Below are positions 18,539 to 29,688 of a stretch of 64,000 bases of DNA, piece by piece. The DNA comes from Xenorhabdus ehlersii (GTDB lineage Bacteria > Pseudomonadota > Gammaproteobacteria > Enterobacterales > Enterobacteriaceae). Position 1 is the stretch's first letter; every line of letters starts with the position of its first letter. The notes beneath the pieces are model-generated. The model saw only the letters and a program-made list of their open reading frames with translations, had not been told where the DNA came from and did no database searches. Location of the stretch: assembly GCF_003610465.1 (NCBI RefSeq), contig NZ_RAQI01000003.1:124001-188000 (forward strand), given 5' to 3'. The translations under genes were made by a program, and so were the position numbers.

Positions 18539-20566
18539 ATGAGCAAAGAAATAAATAAGGTATTTAAGTTACATTCTGATTTTAAGCCGGCAGGCGATCA
18601 GCCATCGGCCATCAGGCAGTTACAGGAAGGGCTGGAAGATGGACTGGCCCATCAAACCCTTCTGGGAGTTACGGGATCGGGTAAAACTTTCACGATTGCC
18701 AATGTTATCGCAAACTTAAATCGACCCACTATGATCCTTGCTCCCAATAAAACACTGGCGGCACAGCTCTATAGTGAAATGAAAGCGTTTTTCCCTGAGA
18801 ATGCAGTGGAGTATTTTGTTTCCTATTACGATTATTACCAACCAGAAGCCTATGTACCCAGTTCCGATACCTTTATTGAAAAAGATGCGTCAGTGAATGA
18901 ACATATTGAACAGATGCGGCTGTCCGCAACGAAAGCCTTGCTGGAACGTCGTGATGTCGTCGTCGTGGCTTCTGTCTCTGCGATTTACGGTTTAGGTGAT
19001 CCTGATAGTTATTTGAAAATGATGCTTCATTTAACTGAGGGCATGTTAATTGACCAGCGTGCCATCTTGCGTCGTTTAGCGGAACTGCAATATACCCGTA
19101 ATGATCAGGCATTCCAGCGCGGAACATTTCGGGTACGTGGTGAAGTCATCGATATTTTCCCCGCAGAATCGGATGAACGTGCTTTGCGCGTAGAATTGTT
19201 TGATGATGAAGTCGAACGCCTGTCCCAGTTTGATCCGCTGACGGGACAGGTCGAGTACCATGTGCCGCGTTATACCATCTATCCCAAGACCCATTATGTT
19301 ACACCGCGTGAACGTATCCTTCAGGCGATGGAGGAGATCAAGATTGAGCTGGAACAACGGCGCAAGATTTTGTTAGCGTCAGACAAGCTATTGGAAGAAC
19401 AGCGTGTCACCCAGCGAACACAATTCGATCTCGAAATGATGAATGAATTGGGCTACTGCTCTGGTATTGAAAACTACTCCCGTTATCTGTCTGGACGTTC
19501 TGCTGGTGATCCCCCCCCAACGCTGTTTGATTACCTGCCGGCAGATGGTTTGCTGGTGGTGGATGAATCCCACGTCACTATTCCACAGATTGGTGGAATG
19601 TACCGAGGGGATCGCTCACGCAAGGAAACATTGGTGGAATATGGCTTCCGTTTGCCGTCAGCGCTGGATAACCGCCCGTTGCGGTTTGAGGAATTTGAGG
19701 CCCTGGCTCCGCAGAGCATTTATGTTTCAGCCACGCCCGGCAATTATGAATTAGAAAAATCTGGCCACGAAGTTGTTGAGCAAGTTGTGCGTCCAACGGG
19801 GTTAATTGACCCTGAAGTTGAAGTTCGACCGGTGGCAACTCAGGTCGATGATCTGCTGTCTGAAATTCGTATCCGTGCGGTAAACAATGAGCGAGTGTTG
19901 GTCACAACCTTAACCAAACGCATGGCGGAAGACTTGACTGAGTATTTGGAAGAGCATGGCGAGCGAGTGCGTTATCTCCATTCTGACATTGATACCGTAG
20001 AGCGAGTGGAAATTATCCGTGATCTTCGTCTTGGTGAATTTGATGTTTTGGTTGGTATCAATTTATTGCGTGAAGGCCTGGATATGCCGGAAGTTTCCCT
20101 CGTGGCAATTTTGGACGCAGATAAAGAAGGTTTCCTTCGTTCAGAACGCTCCTTGATCCAGACCATTGGTCGTGCAGCACGTAACCTGCATGGTAAGGCC
20201 ATTTTATATGGTGACAAAATTACGAATTCGATGGCAAGGGCTATTGAAGAAACAGAACGCCGTCGCGCCAAACAGCAGGCATTTAACCAAGAGCACGGCA
20301 TCGTTCCGCAAGGTTTGAAGAAAAAAATTGGTGATATCCTGAAAATTGGTCAGCCGATTAATGGCAAAGGGAAGGCCAAAGGAAAAAGTAAAGTTACCTT
20401 GGATACAGATGATTACCGCAACCTGTCGGCGAAAGAGCTGGAGAGAAAAATCCGTGTGCTGGAAGAGAAAATGTACCAACATGCACGGGATCTCGAATTT
20501 GAACAAGCAGCCAATATTCGTGACCAGGTTCAGGCATTGCGGGCGCAATTTATTACCAATTCCTGA
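18539..20566 (+). CDS. uvrB: Excinuclease ABC subunit B
   Basis: UvrB is the damage-verification helicase of nucleotide excision repair. The 675-residue protein has Walker A GVTGSGKT, the DNA-gripping beta-hairpin region [12 protein letters not shown], the DESHVTIPQ Walker B, helicase motif [12 protein letters not shown] and a C-terminal UVR domain ([18 protein letters not shown]) that binds UvrA and UvrC. I choose the ATG giving MSKEINKV, as in E. coli, with GGGGA just upstream. An ATG six codons earlier has no ribosome site. Confidence 0.97.
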   Translation: MSKEINKVFKLHSDFKPAGDQPSAIRQLQEGLEDGLAHQTLLGVTGSGKTFTIANVIANLNRPTMILAPNKTLAAQLYSEMKAFFPENAVEYFVSYYDYYQPEAYVPSSDTFIEKDASVNEHIEQMRLSATKALLERRDVVVVASVSAIYGLGDPDSYLKMMLHLTEGMLIDQRAILRRLAELQYTRNDQAFQRGTFRVRGEVIDIFPAESDERALRVELFDDEVERLSQFDPLTGQVEYHVPRYTIYPKTHYVTPRERILQAMEEIKIELEQRRKILLASDKLLEEQRVTQRTQFDLEMMNELGYCSGIENYSRYLSGRSAGDPPPTLFDYLPADGLLVVDESHVTIPQIGGMYRGDRSRKETLVEYGFRLPSALDNRPLRFEEFEALAPQSIYVSATPGNYELEKSGHEVVEQVVRPTGLIDPEVEVRPVATQVDDLLSEIRIRAVNNERVLVTTLTKRMAEDLTEYLEEHGERVRYLHSDIDTVERVEIIRDLRLGEFDVLVGINLLREGLDMPEVSLVAILDADKEGFLRSERSLIQTIGRAARNLHGKAILYGDKITNSMARAIEETERRRAKQQAFNQEHGIVPQGLKKKIGDILKIGQPINGKGKAKGKSKVTLDTDDYRNLSAKELERKIRVLEEKMYQHARDLEFEQAANIRDQVQALRAQFITNS

Positions 20567-20627
20567 AAATGTATATCCGTGTCTATGTGATTCATCGTGA
20601 CTTGTTAACTGGTCTTTTGGAGGGATT

Positions 20628-20876
20628 ATGGCTGCTATTATTTTGAGTGACATGAGGGCCAGTGTTAGTGAGTTAAAACGTAACCCCATGGCGATTGTCA
20701 GTGCTGGAGGGGGCTCTCCAGTTGCTATATTGAATAGAAATCAACCTGCATTTTATTGTGTTCCTGCGGAACTGTATGAAAAAATGTTGGATGCTTTGGA
20801 TGATCGGGAATTAGTCAAGATAGTGCAGGAGCGTGAAAATCAGCCTCTAATTGATGTGGATTTGGATCAGTATTGA
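20628..20876 (+). CDS. Phd/YefM-family antitoxin (StbD-like)
   Basis: The 82-residue protein has the N-terminal Phd/YefM fold (LSDMRASVSELKRNPM, then SPVAILNRNQPAFYCVP) and a C-terminal toxin-binding tail (YEKMLDALDDRELVKI). GGAGGG lies just before the ATG. Its stop overlaps the start of the adjacent RelE-type reading frame, the classic antitoxin-first arrangement. The toxin is broken, so this antitoxin is an orphan that may persist as a repressor of its own promoter. Confidence 0.9.
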   Translation: MAAIILSDMRASVSELKRNPMAIVSAGGGSPVAILNRNQPAFYCVPAELYEKMLDALDDRELVKIVQERENQPLIDVDLDQY

Positions 20877-21102
20877 TGATTTATACGGTCAAATTTAGGG
20901 AAGATGCTGCAAAAGAGTGGGCTAGACTGGATAGCACTATATTCCGCGACAATTTGTTAAGAAACTAAAGAAGTTATGTGAAAATCCACATATTCCTTCT
21001 CTTAAACTCAGTGGAATGCCCAATTGTTATAAAGTAAAATTACGTGCTTCTGGTTTTAGGCTTGTTTATCAGGTCATTGATGATAAATTAATTACTATTT
21101 AA
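20876..21102 (+). pseudogene. Frameshifted and truncated RelE/StbE-type toxin
   Basis: The frame beginning MIYTVKFREDAAKEW matches the RelE/ParE-family StbE toxin start but stops after 30 codons. The family sequence resumes one frame over as QFVKKLKKLCENPHIPSLKL, then CYKVKLRASGFRLVYQV, and ends early at LITI. A full toxin would run about 15 residues further. So there is one frameshift near 20947-20955 plus loss of the C-terminus, which carries catalytic residues in this family. It is almost certainly inactive. Confidence 0.88.
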
Positions 21103-21187
21103 CATGATTAATGATGGATAACAGTATTTATCATAAATAAAGACAAACCCCATTATTTTAAATAGAGTTTGTCAGTGGATTGAAATG

Positions 21188-22096
21188 CTAACCCAATTTT
21201 TGCAGAGTATGCTCAATTGCCTGGCGCAATAATTCACGATCGTGACGGTAAGGGATATCCTGCGCTTCCAAAACCTGTTGTGTCACAATGCGGTCACTGA
21301 AAGGGCTGATATCGGTACGCGGGCCGACAATCAGCGCATTAATCATCTTGCGACCAATCTTATTCTCCATGATGGTAAGTTTATCTTTTAATGATAGATT
21401 GGCAGCAGCGTGACTAAGTTCTTTCCCTAAGTTACCGATATAAATCATGTTTGCATTACTGCGTCGTAAGGATTGTGTTAAATCCTCCAATAGCAACAAT
21501 GGCATTAGGCTGGTGAAAAAGCTGCCTGGGCCGATCAAAATCAAATCTGCTTGCTCAATAGCATCCAGTGCTTCTTTAGTGGCATTGACGTGAGGGTAAA
21601 GCAATAGTTCTTGTGGTACACAATTAAGTTGATCGATATTCACTTCACCATACACAGTATTGCCTTGCTCATCGACAGCCATTAAATCAACCGGTTGTTC
21701 TGACATAGGAATCAACTGTGCATTGACTTTCAGTAAATTGCGGAGCAGGTTAATTGCCTCAAGAGGACGGACACTTAAATGATCAAGGGCTTTCAACATT
21801 AAGTTGCCTAAATTATGTCCAGATAATTCGCCATTGCCACTGAACCGATATTCAAACATGGCAGAAGCAATGGTCGGTTCCGTGATTAACTGATTCAGAC
21901 AATTGCGCATATCTCCCCATGCAATCCCGCCTTCCGAGCGCCGTATTCTACCAGTTGAACCCCCATTATCCGTTGTCGTTACAATTCCTGTCAGGCGTGC
22001 TCCGAGAGAAGAAAGGGAAGACATAACGCGTCCGAGTCCATGACCGCCGCCGAGGGCGACAACGCGATCCAAATCAGCTAATGTGCGATTTCGCAT
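21188..22096 (-). CDS. ybhK: YvcK/YbhK family gluconeogenesis factor
   Basis: The 302-residue protein belongs to the CofD-like YvcK family. It shows the N-terminal [16 protein letters not shown] nucleotide-binding loop, [20 protein letters not shown] and the [14 protein letters not shown] motif. In Bacillus the homologue is a UDP-sugar-binding factor needed on gluconeogenic carbon; the enterobacterial role is unclear. The length equals that of E. coli YbhK, and the position between uvrB and moaA is conserved. Confidence 0.93.
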   Translation of the reverse strand: MRNRTLADLDRVVALGGGHGLGRVMSSLSSLGARLTGIVTTTDNGGSTGRIRRSEGGIAWGDMRNCLNQLITEPTIASAMFEYRFSGNGELSGHNLGNLMLKALDHLSVRPLEAINLLRNLLKVNAQLIPMSEQPVDLMAVDEQGNTVYGEVNIDQLNCVPQELLLYPHVNATKEALDAIEQADLILIGPGSFFTSLMPLLLLEDLTQSLRRSNANMIYIGNLGKELSHAAANLSLKDKLTIMENKIGRKMINALIVGPRTDISPFSDRIVTQQVLEAQDIPYRHDRELLRQAIEHTLQKLG

Positions 22097-22333
22097 AGGA
22101 TTCCTGTTATTGGCTAAACATAGGGGCTTTAATAAATCTCGTGTAATTTATCACAAAATATGATGCTTCCAGAAATTGATGCGATGCTATGCGATCATTG
22201 CGAATAGATAGCCTGGAAACACTGTAGGGCGCTGATGTTATCGCGTTTAGTTAACTCGTTGTATAATAAGGTATATATCGGATCAGGAATTAGCTTTTTA
22301 TTTTAGGTTCATATAAAATTTAACTGATATTAA

Positions 22334-22460
22334 CCCCTAGCCTCTGTGTCTAAGTCGCTGTTCTATCAAATGGATATCACATTGATATGATGCTCTGGCC
22401 GTGGCTCCTGAGTCACCAGGATGCAAGGTAGAAATGCCAGCATCTCCCGTACTTGGAAGG
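22334..22460 (+). ncRNA. Moco riboswitch upstream of moaA
   Basis: The leader carries the conserved blocks of the Moco RNA motif in order: CCTAGCCTCTG, TCTGGCCGTGGCTCC, GTCACCAGGATGCAAGG, GAAATGCC and CTCCCGTACTTGGAAGG. They align with the E. coli moaA leader. The last block contains the moaA ribosome site, so ligand binding could hide it. Molybdenum cofactor repression of moa is established for the family; the fold here was recognised by eye. Confidence 0.85.
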
Positions 22461-22467
22461 TGTTATT

Positions 22468-23448
22468 GTGGAACAACTCGTAGATGTATTCTCGCGCAAG
22501 TTCTATTACTTGAGATTGTCTATTACCGATGTGTGTAACTTCCGTTGCACATATTGCCTGCCTGATGGATACCGGCCTCATGGCCATAAATCATTCCTTT
22601 CCCTGCCAGAAATTCGTCGGGTTAGCCGGGCATTTGCTGAACTTGGCACAGAAAAAATTCGTTTAACTGGAGGAGAACCAACCATGCGCCGTGATTTCTG
22701 CGACATCATCGCTGCGGTTCATGAAAATCCACAAATCAAAAAAATTGCTGTCACAACGAATGGTTACCGTATGGAGCGGGATGTTTCTCAATGGAAATTG
22801 GCTGGCCTGACAGCGATTAATGTGAGTGTTGATAGTTTGGATCCCCGCCAATTTTACGCTATTACCGGACAAGATAAATTTTTCCAGATTATGCGTGGCA
22901 TTGACGCGGCTTTTGAGGCGGGGTTCAACACAGTGAAAGTCAATGTCGTGTTGATGAAGAATGTGAATGATACCAACCTGCCAGCTTTTCTTGATTGGAT
23001 TAAACATCGTCCTATCCAGTTGCGTTTTATTGAATTGATGGAAACGGGGGAAGGTCGTGCCATTTTTCATCGTCATCATCTTTCTGGAGAAGTGATCCGC
23101 CGCAAACTGCTACAACAGGGATGGCAACAACAGCAACGTGCGCGAAGTGATGGGCCGGCGCAAGTTTTTCGTCATCCCGATTCTCAGGGAGAAATTGGCC
23201 TTATCATGCCGTATGAAAAAGACTTTTGCCAAAGCTGCAACCGTCTGAGGGTATCAGCAATTGGCAATCTGCATTTGTGCTTATTTGGTGAACAGGGTAT
23301 TCCATTGCGTGATTTATTGTCTGATAACGTATCGCTTGATGCCCTGAAACTACGTATTCAAGGTGGGTTGCACCATAAGCGTGAAACTCACTTTTTACAT
23401 CAAGGAGACAGCGGGATCACTCCTAATCTTTCTTTTATTGGCGGTTAG
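22468..23448 (+). CDS. moaA: GTP 3',8-cyclase MoaA
   Basis: MoaA is a radical-SAM enzyme that starts molybdenum cofactor synthesis by cyclising GTP with MoaC. The 326-residue protein has the SAM cluster CNFRCTYC, a GGEP motif in [10 protein letters not shown] and the second [4Fe-4S] cluster around [12 protein letters not shown] with a downstream Cys in LHLCLFGE. The C-terminal double Gly (SFIGG) required for activity is present. GTG is chosen over an upstream TTG because GGAAGG lies 7 nt before it. Confidence 0.97.
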   Translation: MEQLVDVFSRKFYYLRLSITDVCNFRCTYCLPDGYRPHGHKSFLSLPEIRRVSRAFAELGTEKIRLTGGEPTMRRDFCDIIAAVHENPQIKKIAVTTNGYRMERDVSQWKLAGLTAINVSVDSLDPRQFYAITGQDKFFQIMRGIDAAFEAGFNTVKVNVVLMKNVNDTNLPAFLDWIKHRPIQLRFIELMETGEGRAIFHRHHLSGEVIRRKLLQQGWQQQQRARSDGPAQVFRHPDSQGEIGLIMPYEKDFCQSCNRLRVSAIGNLHLCLFGEQGIPLRDLLSDNVSLDALKLRIQGGLHHKRETHFLHQGDSGITPNLSFIGG

Positions 23449-23496
23449 CCTGTATTTTTCGGAAGCCGTTTTAGGTGCTATTTTTAGGAATGTAAA

Positions 23497-23976
23497 ATGT
23501 CTCAATTAACCCATATCAATACTTCGGGTGAAGCTCATATGGTAGATATTTCTACCAAATCAGAAACTGTGCGTGAAGCACGGGCAGAAGCATTTGTTGA
23601 AATGCAGGCTGAAACCTTGGCCATGATTATTGCTGGTGATCACCACAAAGGAGATGTTTTTGCTACTGCTCGTATTGCAGGTATTCAGGCGGCGAAACGG
23701 ACGTGGGAATTGATCCCGCTGTGCCATCCTCTGTTGCTTAGTAAAGTGGAAGTCCGGCTGGAAGCGCAAACAGAACACAATCGTGTCAGAATCGAATCCT
23801 GTTGCCGCTTGGCAGGGAAAACAGGTGTGGAAATGGAAGCTTTGACGGCGGTATCTGTGGCTGCTTTGACAATTTATGACATGTGCAAAGCGGTACAAAA
23901 AGATATGGTCATCGGGCCTGTGCGTTTGTTGGAAAAAAGTGGTGGCAAATCAGAAAATTTTAAGGTGGGGGTATGA
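23497..23976 (+). CDS. moaC: Cyclic pyranopterin monophosphate synthase MoaC
   Basis: MoaC converts the MoaA product into cyclic pyranopterin monophosphate. The 159 residues show [16 protein letters not shown], the [13 protein letters not shown] active-site segment and the [10 protein letters not shown] region with the catalytic Lys. moaB, which lies between moaA and moaC in E. coli, is absent: only 48 nt separates the genes. Its stop overlaps the moaD start. Confidence 0.97.
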   Translation: MSQLTHINTSGEAHMVDISTKSETVREARAEAFVEMQAETLAMIIAGDHHKGDVFATARIAGIQAAKRTWELIPLCHPLLLSKVEVRLEAQTEHNRVRIESCCRLAGKTGVEMEALTAVSVAALTIYDMCKAVQKDMVIGPVRLLEKSGGKSENFKVGV

Positions 23977-24218
23977 TAAAGGTACTATTTTTTGCTCAAG
24001 TTCGCGAGCTGGTAGGAACGGATTCACTTGAACTACCTAATGATTACCCAACTGTAGCGCATCTTCGTCATGCACTGACTGAAAAGGGAGAACGATGGGC
24101 ACTGGCATTGGAAGAAGGCAAAGTGTTGTCTGCTGTCAATCAATCTTTTGTCCACGCTGAACATGCTCTGAATAATGATGATGAAGTGGCTTTTTTCCCA
24201 CCTGTTACGGGGGGATAA
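23973..24218 (+). CDS. moaD: Molybdopterin synthase small subunit MoaD
   Basis: MoaD is the ubiquitin-like sulfur carrier of molybdopterin synthase. The 81-residue protein ends in [10 protein letters not shown]; the terminal GG is thiocarboxylated by MoeB. The start overlaps moaC (ATGA) and the stop is 2 nt before moaE, so the three are translationally coupled. Confidence 0.96.
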   Translation: MIKVLFFAQVRELVGTDSLELPNDYPTVAHLRHALTEKGERWALALEEGKVLSAVNQSFVHAEHALNNDDEVAFFPPVTGG

Positions 24219-24220
24219 AA

Positions 24221-24673
24221 ATGGAAAATACGCGGATCAGTATCCAACAGGAGACATTTGGTGTTGGTGAAGAGTATCAATGGCTCTCGCAATGTGATGA
24301 AGATGGTGCTGTTGTGACTTTTACCGGAAAAGTTCGTAACCATAACTTAGGAGACACCATTAAGACACTAACACTGGAGCATTATGCTGGCATGACAGAA
24401 AAGATGTTGCGGAAAATTGTTGATGAAGCCCGCCAACGTTGGTCGTTGCAACGGGTCAGCATTATTCATCGCATTGGTGAATTGTACCCAGGAGATGAGA
24501 TCGTATTTGTTGGTGTCACCAGCTCTCACCGCAATATGGCTTTTATGGCGGCTGAATTCATTATGGATTATCTGAAAACTAAGGCTCCATTCTGGAAAAA
24601 AGAATCACTTGTGGAGGGAGAGCGCTGGGTAGAGGCGAGGCAGAGTGACTGGGATGCGGTAAGTCGCTGGTAA
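24221..24673 (+). CDS. moaE: Molybdopterin synthase catalytic subunit MoaE
   Basis: MoaE transfers sulfur from MoaD onto cyclic pyranopterin monophosphate. The 150-residue protein has the family lengths and motifs: TFTGKVRNHN, LEHYAGMTEKML, IIHRIGEL and the catalytic Lys-rich MDYLKTKAPFWKKE. It is the last gene of moaACDE. Nothing further was recognised between it and ybhL. Confidence 0.96.
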   Translation: MENTRISIQQETFGVGEEYQWLSQCDEDGAVVTFTGKVRNHNLGDTIKTLTLEHYAGMTEKMLRKIVDEARQRWSLQRVSIIHRIGELYPGDEIVFVGVTSSHRNMAFMAAEFIMDYLKTKAPFWKKESLVEGERWVEARQSDWDAVSRW

Positions 24674-24860
24674 AACAGCTTTTGGGGGTTCGTTCTGCGG
24701 ACTATCTCGGAAACTGGACAAATAAATAATATGTCACTGAAATTGCCATTAATTGGCGGATGGTTTTATTAATGTTCTATGCTAATGTATAACTTTTGAA
24801 TAGATTGTTTATTTTTAAACATTCTTAATCCTTAAACATTGTCATGAAAAGGTAATCATC

Positions 24861-25571
24861 ATGGATCGATATCAACGTTCTAATGATTCGATTGTCCAGA
24901 AAACTGGTTCTGGTATACAAACTTACATGGCACAAGTCTACGGTTGGATGACTTGTGGCTTGTTGTTAACTGCATTTGTTGCATGGTATGTGGCAAATAC
25001 CCCTGAAATTTTATACGCCATTTTCAGTAGCTCTATTGTTTTTTATGGCTTAATCATCGCACAGCTTGCGTTAGTATTTGTGCTGTCTGGTTTGGTTCAT
25101 AAAATGAGTGGGGCAATGGCGACAGGGCTGTTTATGCTGTACTCTATGCTAACGGGTTTGACACTTTCCAGTATCTTTGTGGTTTATACCAGTAGTTCTA
25201 TCGCCAGCACATTTGTTGTTTCAGCGGGTATGTTCGGTGCATTGAGTATCTATGGTTATACCACCAAACGTAGTTTGAGTGGTCTGGGTAGCTTCCTGTT
25301 TATGGGGCTAATTGGTATTGTTCTGGCTTCTTTGCTAAATATCTGGCTGAAAAGCCCAGCGTTGATGTGGGCAATCACCTATATTGGTGTTGTAATTTTT
25401 GCTGGCTTGACGGCATACGATACCCAAAAACTGAAAGAAATGGGTGAACAATTGGATGTTAACGATAAAGAAAACCTGCGCAAGTATTCAATTACTGGTG
25501 CACTGACTCTGTATCTGGACTTCATTAACCTGTTCTTGATGCTGTTGCGTATTTTGGGTGATCGTCGATAG
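24861..25571 (+). CDS. ybhL: Bax inhibitor-1 family membrane protein YbhL
   Basis: This is a 236-residue inner-membrane protein with about seven hydrophobic helices, including the family motif GLTAYDTQKLKEM near the C-terminus whose Asp is involved in pH-sensitive calcium leak in the characterised BsYetJ homologue. The end, LYLDFINLFLMLLRILGDRR, is typical of the TMBIM/BI-1 family. Similar in length to E. coli YbhL (234). The biological role in enterobacteria is unknown. An AAAGG site precedes the ATG. Confidence 0.93.
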   Translation: MDRYQRSNDSIVQKTGSGIQTYMAQVYGWMTCGLLLTAFVAWYVANTPEILYAIFSSSIVFYGLIIAQLALVFVLSGLVHKMSGAMATGLFMLYSMLTGLTLSSIFVVYTSSSIASTFVVSAGMFGALSIYGYTTKRSLSGLGSFLFMGLIGIVLASLLNIWLKSPALMWAITYIGVVIFAGLTAYDTQKLKEMGEQLDVNDKENLRKYSITGALTLYLDFINLFLMLLRILGDRR

Positions 25572-25601
25572 TCACTGATATATTGAATTATTTTTTGATA
25601 T

Positions 25602-25628
25602 AAAAACCCTGCCTTGTCAGGGTTTTTT
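25602..25628. terminator. Terminator between ybhL and ybhR
   Basis: AAAAACCCTG and CAGGGTTTTT form a 10-bp stem with loop CCTTGT and T-runs on both strands. It should serve both convergent genes. Confidence 0.88.
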
Positions 25629-25666
25629 AAAAGGTCATTTAATCTTTCGAATCTGCTTTAAATTTA

Positions 25667-26773
25667 TCAGGCAATCTTACTTCGAAACAGCCGATAAGCG
25701 ATCCCTCCAGTTGTTGCAGTAATCACCAATAAAGGCCATAAGTTTGGCCAAATAACGGATAAATCAGCCCCTTTCAAATAAATCTGCTTGGTAATATCTG
25801 TAAAATGCCGGATTGGGTTAATCCAGGTGATGTTTTGTAACCAAACGGGCATATTCTCGACCGGAGAGATATAACCAGAAAGCAAAATAGCGGGCATCAT
25901 AAACACAAATACACCAATAAATGCTTGTTGCTGGGTGGAACAGACAGCAGAAATCAGCAAACCGAAACCCACCAGGGATAAGCCATAAATCAACATACAG
26001 CCATAAAATAGCAGCAATGAACCCGCGAAAGGAATTTGATAGAACAGTGTTCCAATCAGCAAAACAATGCTTGCTTGCATCGTTGCCACAACCAATGCCG
26101 GAATGGCTTTGCCAAGGAAAATTTGCCAGGTTGCCAGTGGAGAGACCAGCAACTGATCCAGCGTTCCTTGTTCCCGCTCACGGGCGACTGACAATGCTGT
26201 GACAATGAGAACACCAATCGTAGTAATCATGGCAACCAGCGACGGTACGACGAACCACTTGTAATCCAAATTGGCGTTATACCAGTTACGCACAATGAGT
26301 TCACTATTATTGAAATTAGGGGCATTTCCCAACAGTTGTTTTTGGTAATCCATCACAATCTGCTGGATATAGTTGGCTGCAATTTGGGCACTGTTTGAAT
26401 TACGCCCATCCAACAAAACTTGAATTGATGTCGGGTTATGGTTGGCGAGATCAGCACTGAAATTTTGTGGAAAGCGCACCAGCAATAATGCCTTGCGGTT
26501 ATCCAGAGTAGGGCGGATCTCTTGCGAACTAGTTAGCAAAATAACATCAGGAAATGCTTTTGATTTTGCCAACCGTTGGGTCAATTCAATTGATGCATGT
26601 CCTTTATCCTCATTATAAATAGCAATGGTGGCATTTTTGACTTCCAGCGTTGCGGCCCACGGAAAGAGGATCATTTGTATAATCACAGTTAAAATCAAAA
26701 TGTTCCGTGTTTGCGGTTCTCTCAGAAGAGACTGTAACTCTTTCATGATGAGTGTATACAGACGATAAAACAT
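25667..26773 (-). CDS. ybhR: YbhR, ABC-2 type exporter permease
   Basis: The 368-residue protein has one N-terminal membrane segment, a large periplasmic domain and five to six C-terminal helices, the ABC-2 permease layout. The [16 protein letters not shown] motif couples to the ATPase. With YbhS, YbhF and the membrane fusion protein YbhG it forms a tripartite exporter. In E. coli this system is linked to drug and sodium/lithium tolerance. It is the last gene of ybhGFSR. Confidence 0.94.
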   Translation of the reverse strand: MFYRLYTLIMKELQSLLREPQTRNILILTVIIQMILFPWAATLEVKNATIAIYNEDKGHASIELTQRLAKSKAFPDVILLTSSQEIRPTLDNRKALLLVRFPQNFSADLANHNPTSIQVLLDGRNSNSAQIAANYIQQIVMDYQKQLLGNAPNFNNSELIVRNWYNANLDYKWFVVPSLVAMITTIGVLIVTALSVAREREQGTLDQLLVSPLATWQIFLGKAIPALVVATMQASIVLLIGTLFYQIPFAGSLLLFYGCMLIYGLSLVGFGLLISAVCSTQQQAFIGVFVFMMPAILLSGYISPVENMPVWLQNITWINPIRHFTDITKQIYLKGADLSVIWPNLWPLLVITATTGGIAYRLFRSKIA

Positions 26774-26786
26774 GCTCTTTCCTTAT

Positions 26787-27947
26787 TTACTCCAGATGCC
26801 GACGGGTTTTCCACGCGGTCAGGCCGATAAAGACAATGGAACTGGCAATTAGCAGGAGCAGGTTTGTCATCAACACAGTACCAATGTTCCCAGCCAGAAA
26901 GAGCGTCTGTAGGCTGCTGACAAAGTAACGAGCCGGTATGACATAAGTCGAAGCCTGAATAAGTACGGGCATACTGTCTATCTCGAAAACAAAACCAGAC
27001 AACATAATGGCAGGCAAGAAAGCTGCATTGAGAGAAATCATCGCCGCATTGAACTGATTACGTGTTAGGGTGGAAATTAGTAACCCCATACCCAGGGCAG
27101 TAGCGAGATAAAGGCTGGAGACTAATGCTAATATCCAGAGTGAGCCGCGATAGGGAACTCCCAGTACAAACACTGTGAATAACATGCAAAGTACCATGAC
27201 AAAAGACCCCAGCATTTGATAGGGTAATAATTTAGCGAGCAACAATTCGGTGCGGGTAACTTGGGTCGAAAGTAGTGCTTCCATGGTTCCGCGTTCCCAT
27301 TCACGGGCGACGACGAGCGAGGTAAGAATTGCGCCTACCACGGTCATAATAATTGAAACAGCACCAGGAATAAGGAAATGCTGGCTAATGGCGGCGGGAT
27401 TAAACCAATAGCGGATTTGTGTATCAATCAAGGGAGTCGTTGCAACCCCACGATTTTGCCCTCGCTGTTGTAACCAGATTTGCCAGATACCTTTGGTATA
27501 GCCCTGCACAAAATTGGCGGTATTAGGTTCACTGCCATCGGTAATAACCTGGATGGGGGCATGGCCGTCTGCGCGGGCAAGCTGGGCATCAAAATTGACA
27601 GGGATGACGATAATGCCCCGAATTTGGTTTTCCTGCATTTTTTTGATTAAGAGCTGGCGATTGTCGCTGATGGTGGCATCAATATAGGGCGATCCTGTAA
27701 ATACATGCACCAATTCTCTGGCGTCCTCGCTCTGCTGTTCCATTAGAATACCAAGGCGAAGCTTGCTGGAGTCCAGGTTAATGCCGTAACCAAAAATAAA
27801 GAGCAACATCAAAGGGATAACTACCGCAATCAAAGCACTGCTGGGATCACGGACAATTTGCTTAGTCTCCTTGATACAGAGTGCTTTCAATCGACGCCAT
27901 GAGAAACTGACCGCTTGTTGGGATGTTATATGTTCAGGATGACTCAT
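26787..27947 (-). CDS. ybhS: YbhS, ABC-2 type exporter permease
   Basis: This second permease of the exporter has 386 residues, with the same topology as YbhR. An N-terminal cytoplasmic stretch precedes [19 protein letters not shown], followed by a periplasmic domain and C-terminal helices. The coupling motif is [16 protein letters not shown]. The start overlaps the ybhF stop by 4 nt, and 13 nt separates it from ybhR. Confidence 0.94.
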   Translation of the reverse strand: MSHPEHITSQQAVSFSWRRLKALCIKETKQIVRDPSSALIAVVIPLMLLFIFGYGINLDSSKLRLGILMEQQSEDARELVHVFTGSPYIDATISDNRQLLIKKMQENQIRGIIVIPVNFDAQLARADGHAPIQVITDGSEPNTANFVQGYTKGIWQIWLQQRGQNRGVATTPLIDTQIRYWFNPAAISQHFLIPGAVSIIMTVVGAILTSLVVAREWERGTMEALLSTQVTRTELLLAKLLPYQMLGSFVMVLCMLFTVFVLGVPYRGSLWILALVSSLYLATALGMGLLISTLTRNQFNAAMISLNAAFLPAIMLSGFVFEIDSMPVLIQASTYVIPARYFVSSLQTLFLAGNIGTVLMTNLLLLIASSIVFIGLTAWKTRRHLE

Positions 27948-29680
27948 TGCGGCTCCTTATCGTAGTTCAACACGAGATCGATAAAAGCATCTTCCATGGA
28001 AGGGTTAGGGAGCTTATCCGTGGTAACCAGTTGTTTCAGTTCATCGGGCGTTCCGGCTGCAATCAATTTGCCTCTAAATACCAGCCCGATACGATCACAA
28101 TATTCGGCTTCATCCATAAAGTGGGTTGTGACCATCACAGTTACCCCTTTGTCTACCATGCCATTGATATGTAACCAAAATTCTCGACGGGTCAGCGGGT
28201 CCACACCCGAAGTGGGTTCATCCAAAAACAGAATATCAGGTTCGTGCATCAATGCGCAGGAAAGGGCAAGTCGTTGCTTAAACCCGAGCGGAAGGCTATC
28301 AGTCTTTTGATGTAAGATTGGCCTAAGATTGAACGCTCGGATCATATCAGACATCTTTTCTTGTTGATGGCGACCTTTCAAGCCGTAAACACCGGAGAAA
28401 AACTTAAGATTCTGCTCAACAGTCAGGTTGCCATAAAGTGAAAATTTTTGGGCCATATAGCCAAGGTGTTGGCGGGCTTTGCCTGAACCGGTTTTTAAAT
28501 CCATATCCAGAACCAGCGCTTTGCCTGAAGTGGGGATCATTAAACCACACATCATTTTGAAGGTAGTCGATTTTCCGGCTCCATTTGGCCCCAATAGGCC
28601 GAATATTTCCCCTCGTTTCACCTGAAAATCGACTTGGTCAGTGGCAGCAAAATCGCCAAATTTTTTAGTCAGGCTACGGGCTTCTATCACGGTTTCCGTT
28701 GGGTTTGGTGGGATTTGAGGCATTATTTCTGCCAATTCGGAACGATGGGATGGGCCACCACCCAATAAGTCGATAAATGCATCTTCGAAACGTGGTTCGG
28801 CCTCGAAGAGATTGGCTTCAGGCAACCCTATTTGTTGGAGTAATGCATTTTTATCCGCTTCTTCTTTTAAGATCAGACGAACATATTTTCCCTGAATTAC
28901 ACCATCAGTCACTTGGGGCAAGGTGAGGGCATGTTGCAACATTTTGCGCCGCGCATCTTGTTTGACATCAAGCAAAAAAGATCGACCCGCAATATTTTGG
29001 GTTAATTCTTGTGGCTGGCCGCGATAGAGCAGCTTACCTTGGTTCATAAGCAAAACATCACGACATAATTCGGCTTCATCCAAATAAGAGGTGCTCCATA
29101 AGATCAACATGCCGTCAGAAGCGAGTTCATGAACCATTTGCCATAACTCACGGCGGGCGATGGGATCAACGCCTACACCAGGTTCATCCAGTAGCAAAAC
29201 TTTCGGGCTACCTAATAAAGTGCAAGCAAGCCCCAGTTTTTGTTTCATGCCACCGGACAATTTCCCGGCTAACCGTCCGGTAAAATGGGTTAAATCCGTG
29301 AAGGTGAGTAATTTCTGAAAGGTAGTTTTGCGCTCTGCGCCCAGTACACCACGCAAATCGGCATATAAAGTGAGATTTTCCATTACGGTTAAATCTTCAT
29401 ACAAGCCAAATTTCTGCGGCATGTAACCGAGGTCAGAACGTACTTGAACACTGTCCTTGATGGGATCAAGTCCCATAATTTCAATATTGCCGCTATCAGG
29501 CTTCAATAATCCGGCTAACATTCTTATCAGCGTGGTTTTTCCAGCACCATCTGGACCGACAAGACCCGTCACTGATCCACCCTGAATTTCTGCTTGTAGA
29601 TGGGATACAGCAGGAACGTCTAATCCTGGAAAAGTTTTCTCCACACCGTTCAGTTTTATCGTATAAGCTGAACTGGTCAT
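27944..29680 (-). CDS. ybhF: YbhF, fused double ABC ATPase of the YbhGFSR exporter
   Basis: This 578-residue protein has two ABC domains in tandem. The first has Walker [12 protein letters not shown], signature [13 protein letters not shown] and Walker [12 protein letters not shown]. The second has [12 protein letters not shown], a divergent signature [13 protein letters not shown] and [12 protein letters not shown]. The length equals that of E. coli YbhF. It energises YbhSR, which are encoded immediately downstream. Confidence 0.95.
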   Translation of the reverse strand: MTSSAYTIKLNGVEKTFPGLDVPAVSHLQAEIQGGSVTGLVGPDGAGKTTLIRMLAGLLKPDSGNIEIMGLDPIKDSVQVRSDLGYMPQKFGLYEDLTVMENLTLYADLRGVLGAERKTTFQKLLTFTDLTHFTGRLAGKLSGGMKQKLGLACTLLGSPKVLLLDEPGVGVDPIARRELWQMVHELASDGMLILWSTSYLDEAELCRDVLLMNQGKLLYRGQPQELTQNIAGRSFLLDVKQDARRKMLQHALTLPQVTDGVIQGKYVRLILKEEADKNALLQQIGLPEANLFEAEPRFEDAFIDLLGGGPSHRSELAEIMPQIPPNPTETVIEARSLTKKFGDFAATDQVDFQVKRGEIFGLLGPNGAGKSTTFKMMCGLMIPTSGKALVLDMDLKTGSGKARQHLGYMAQKFSLYGNLTVEQNLKFFSGVYGLKGRHQQEKMSDMIRAFNLRPILHQKTDSLPLGFKQRLALSCALMHEPDILFLDEPTSGVDPLTRREFWLHINGMVDKGVTVMVTTHFMDEAEYCDRIGLVFRGKLIAAGTPDELKQLVTTDKLPNPSMEDAFIDLVLNYDKEPQ

Positions 29681-29688
29681 GTTATCGC

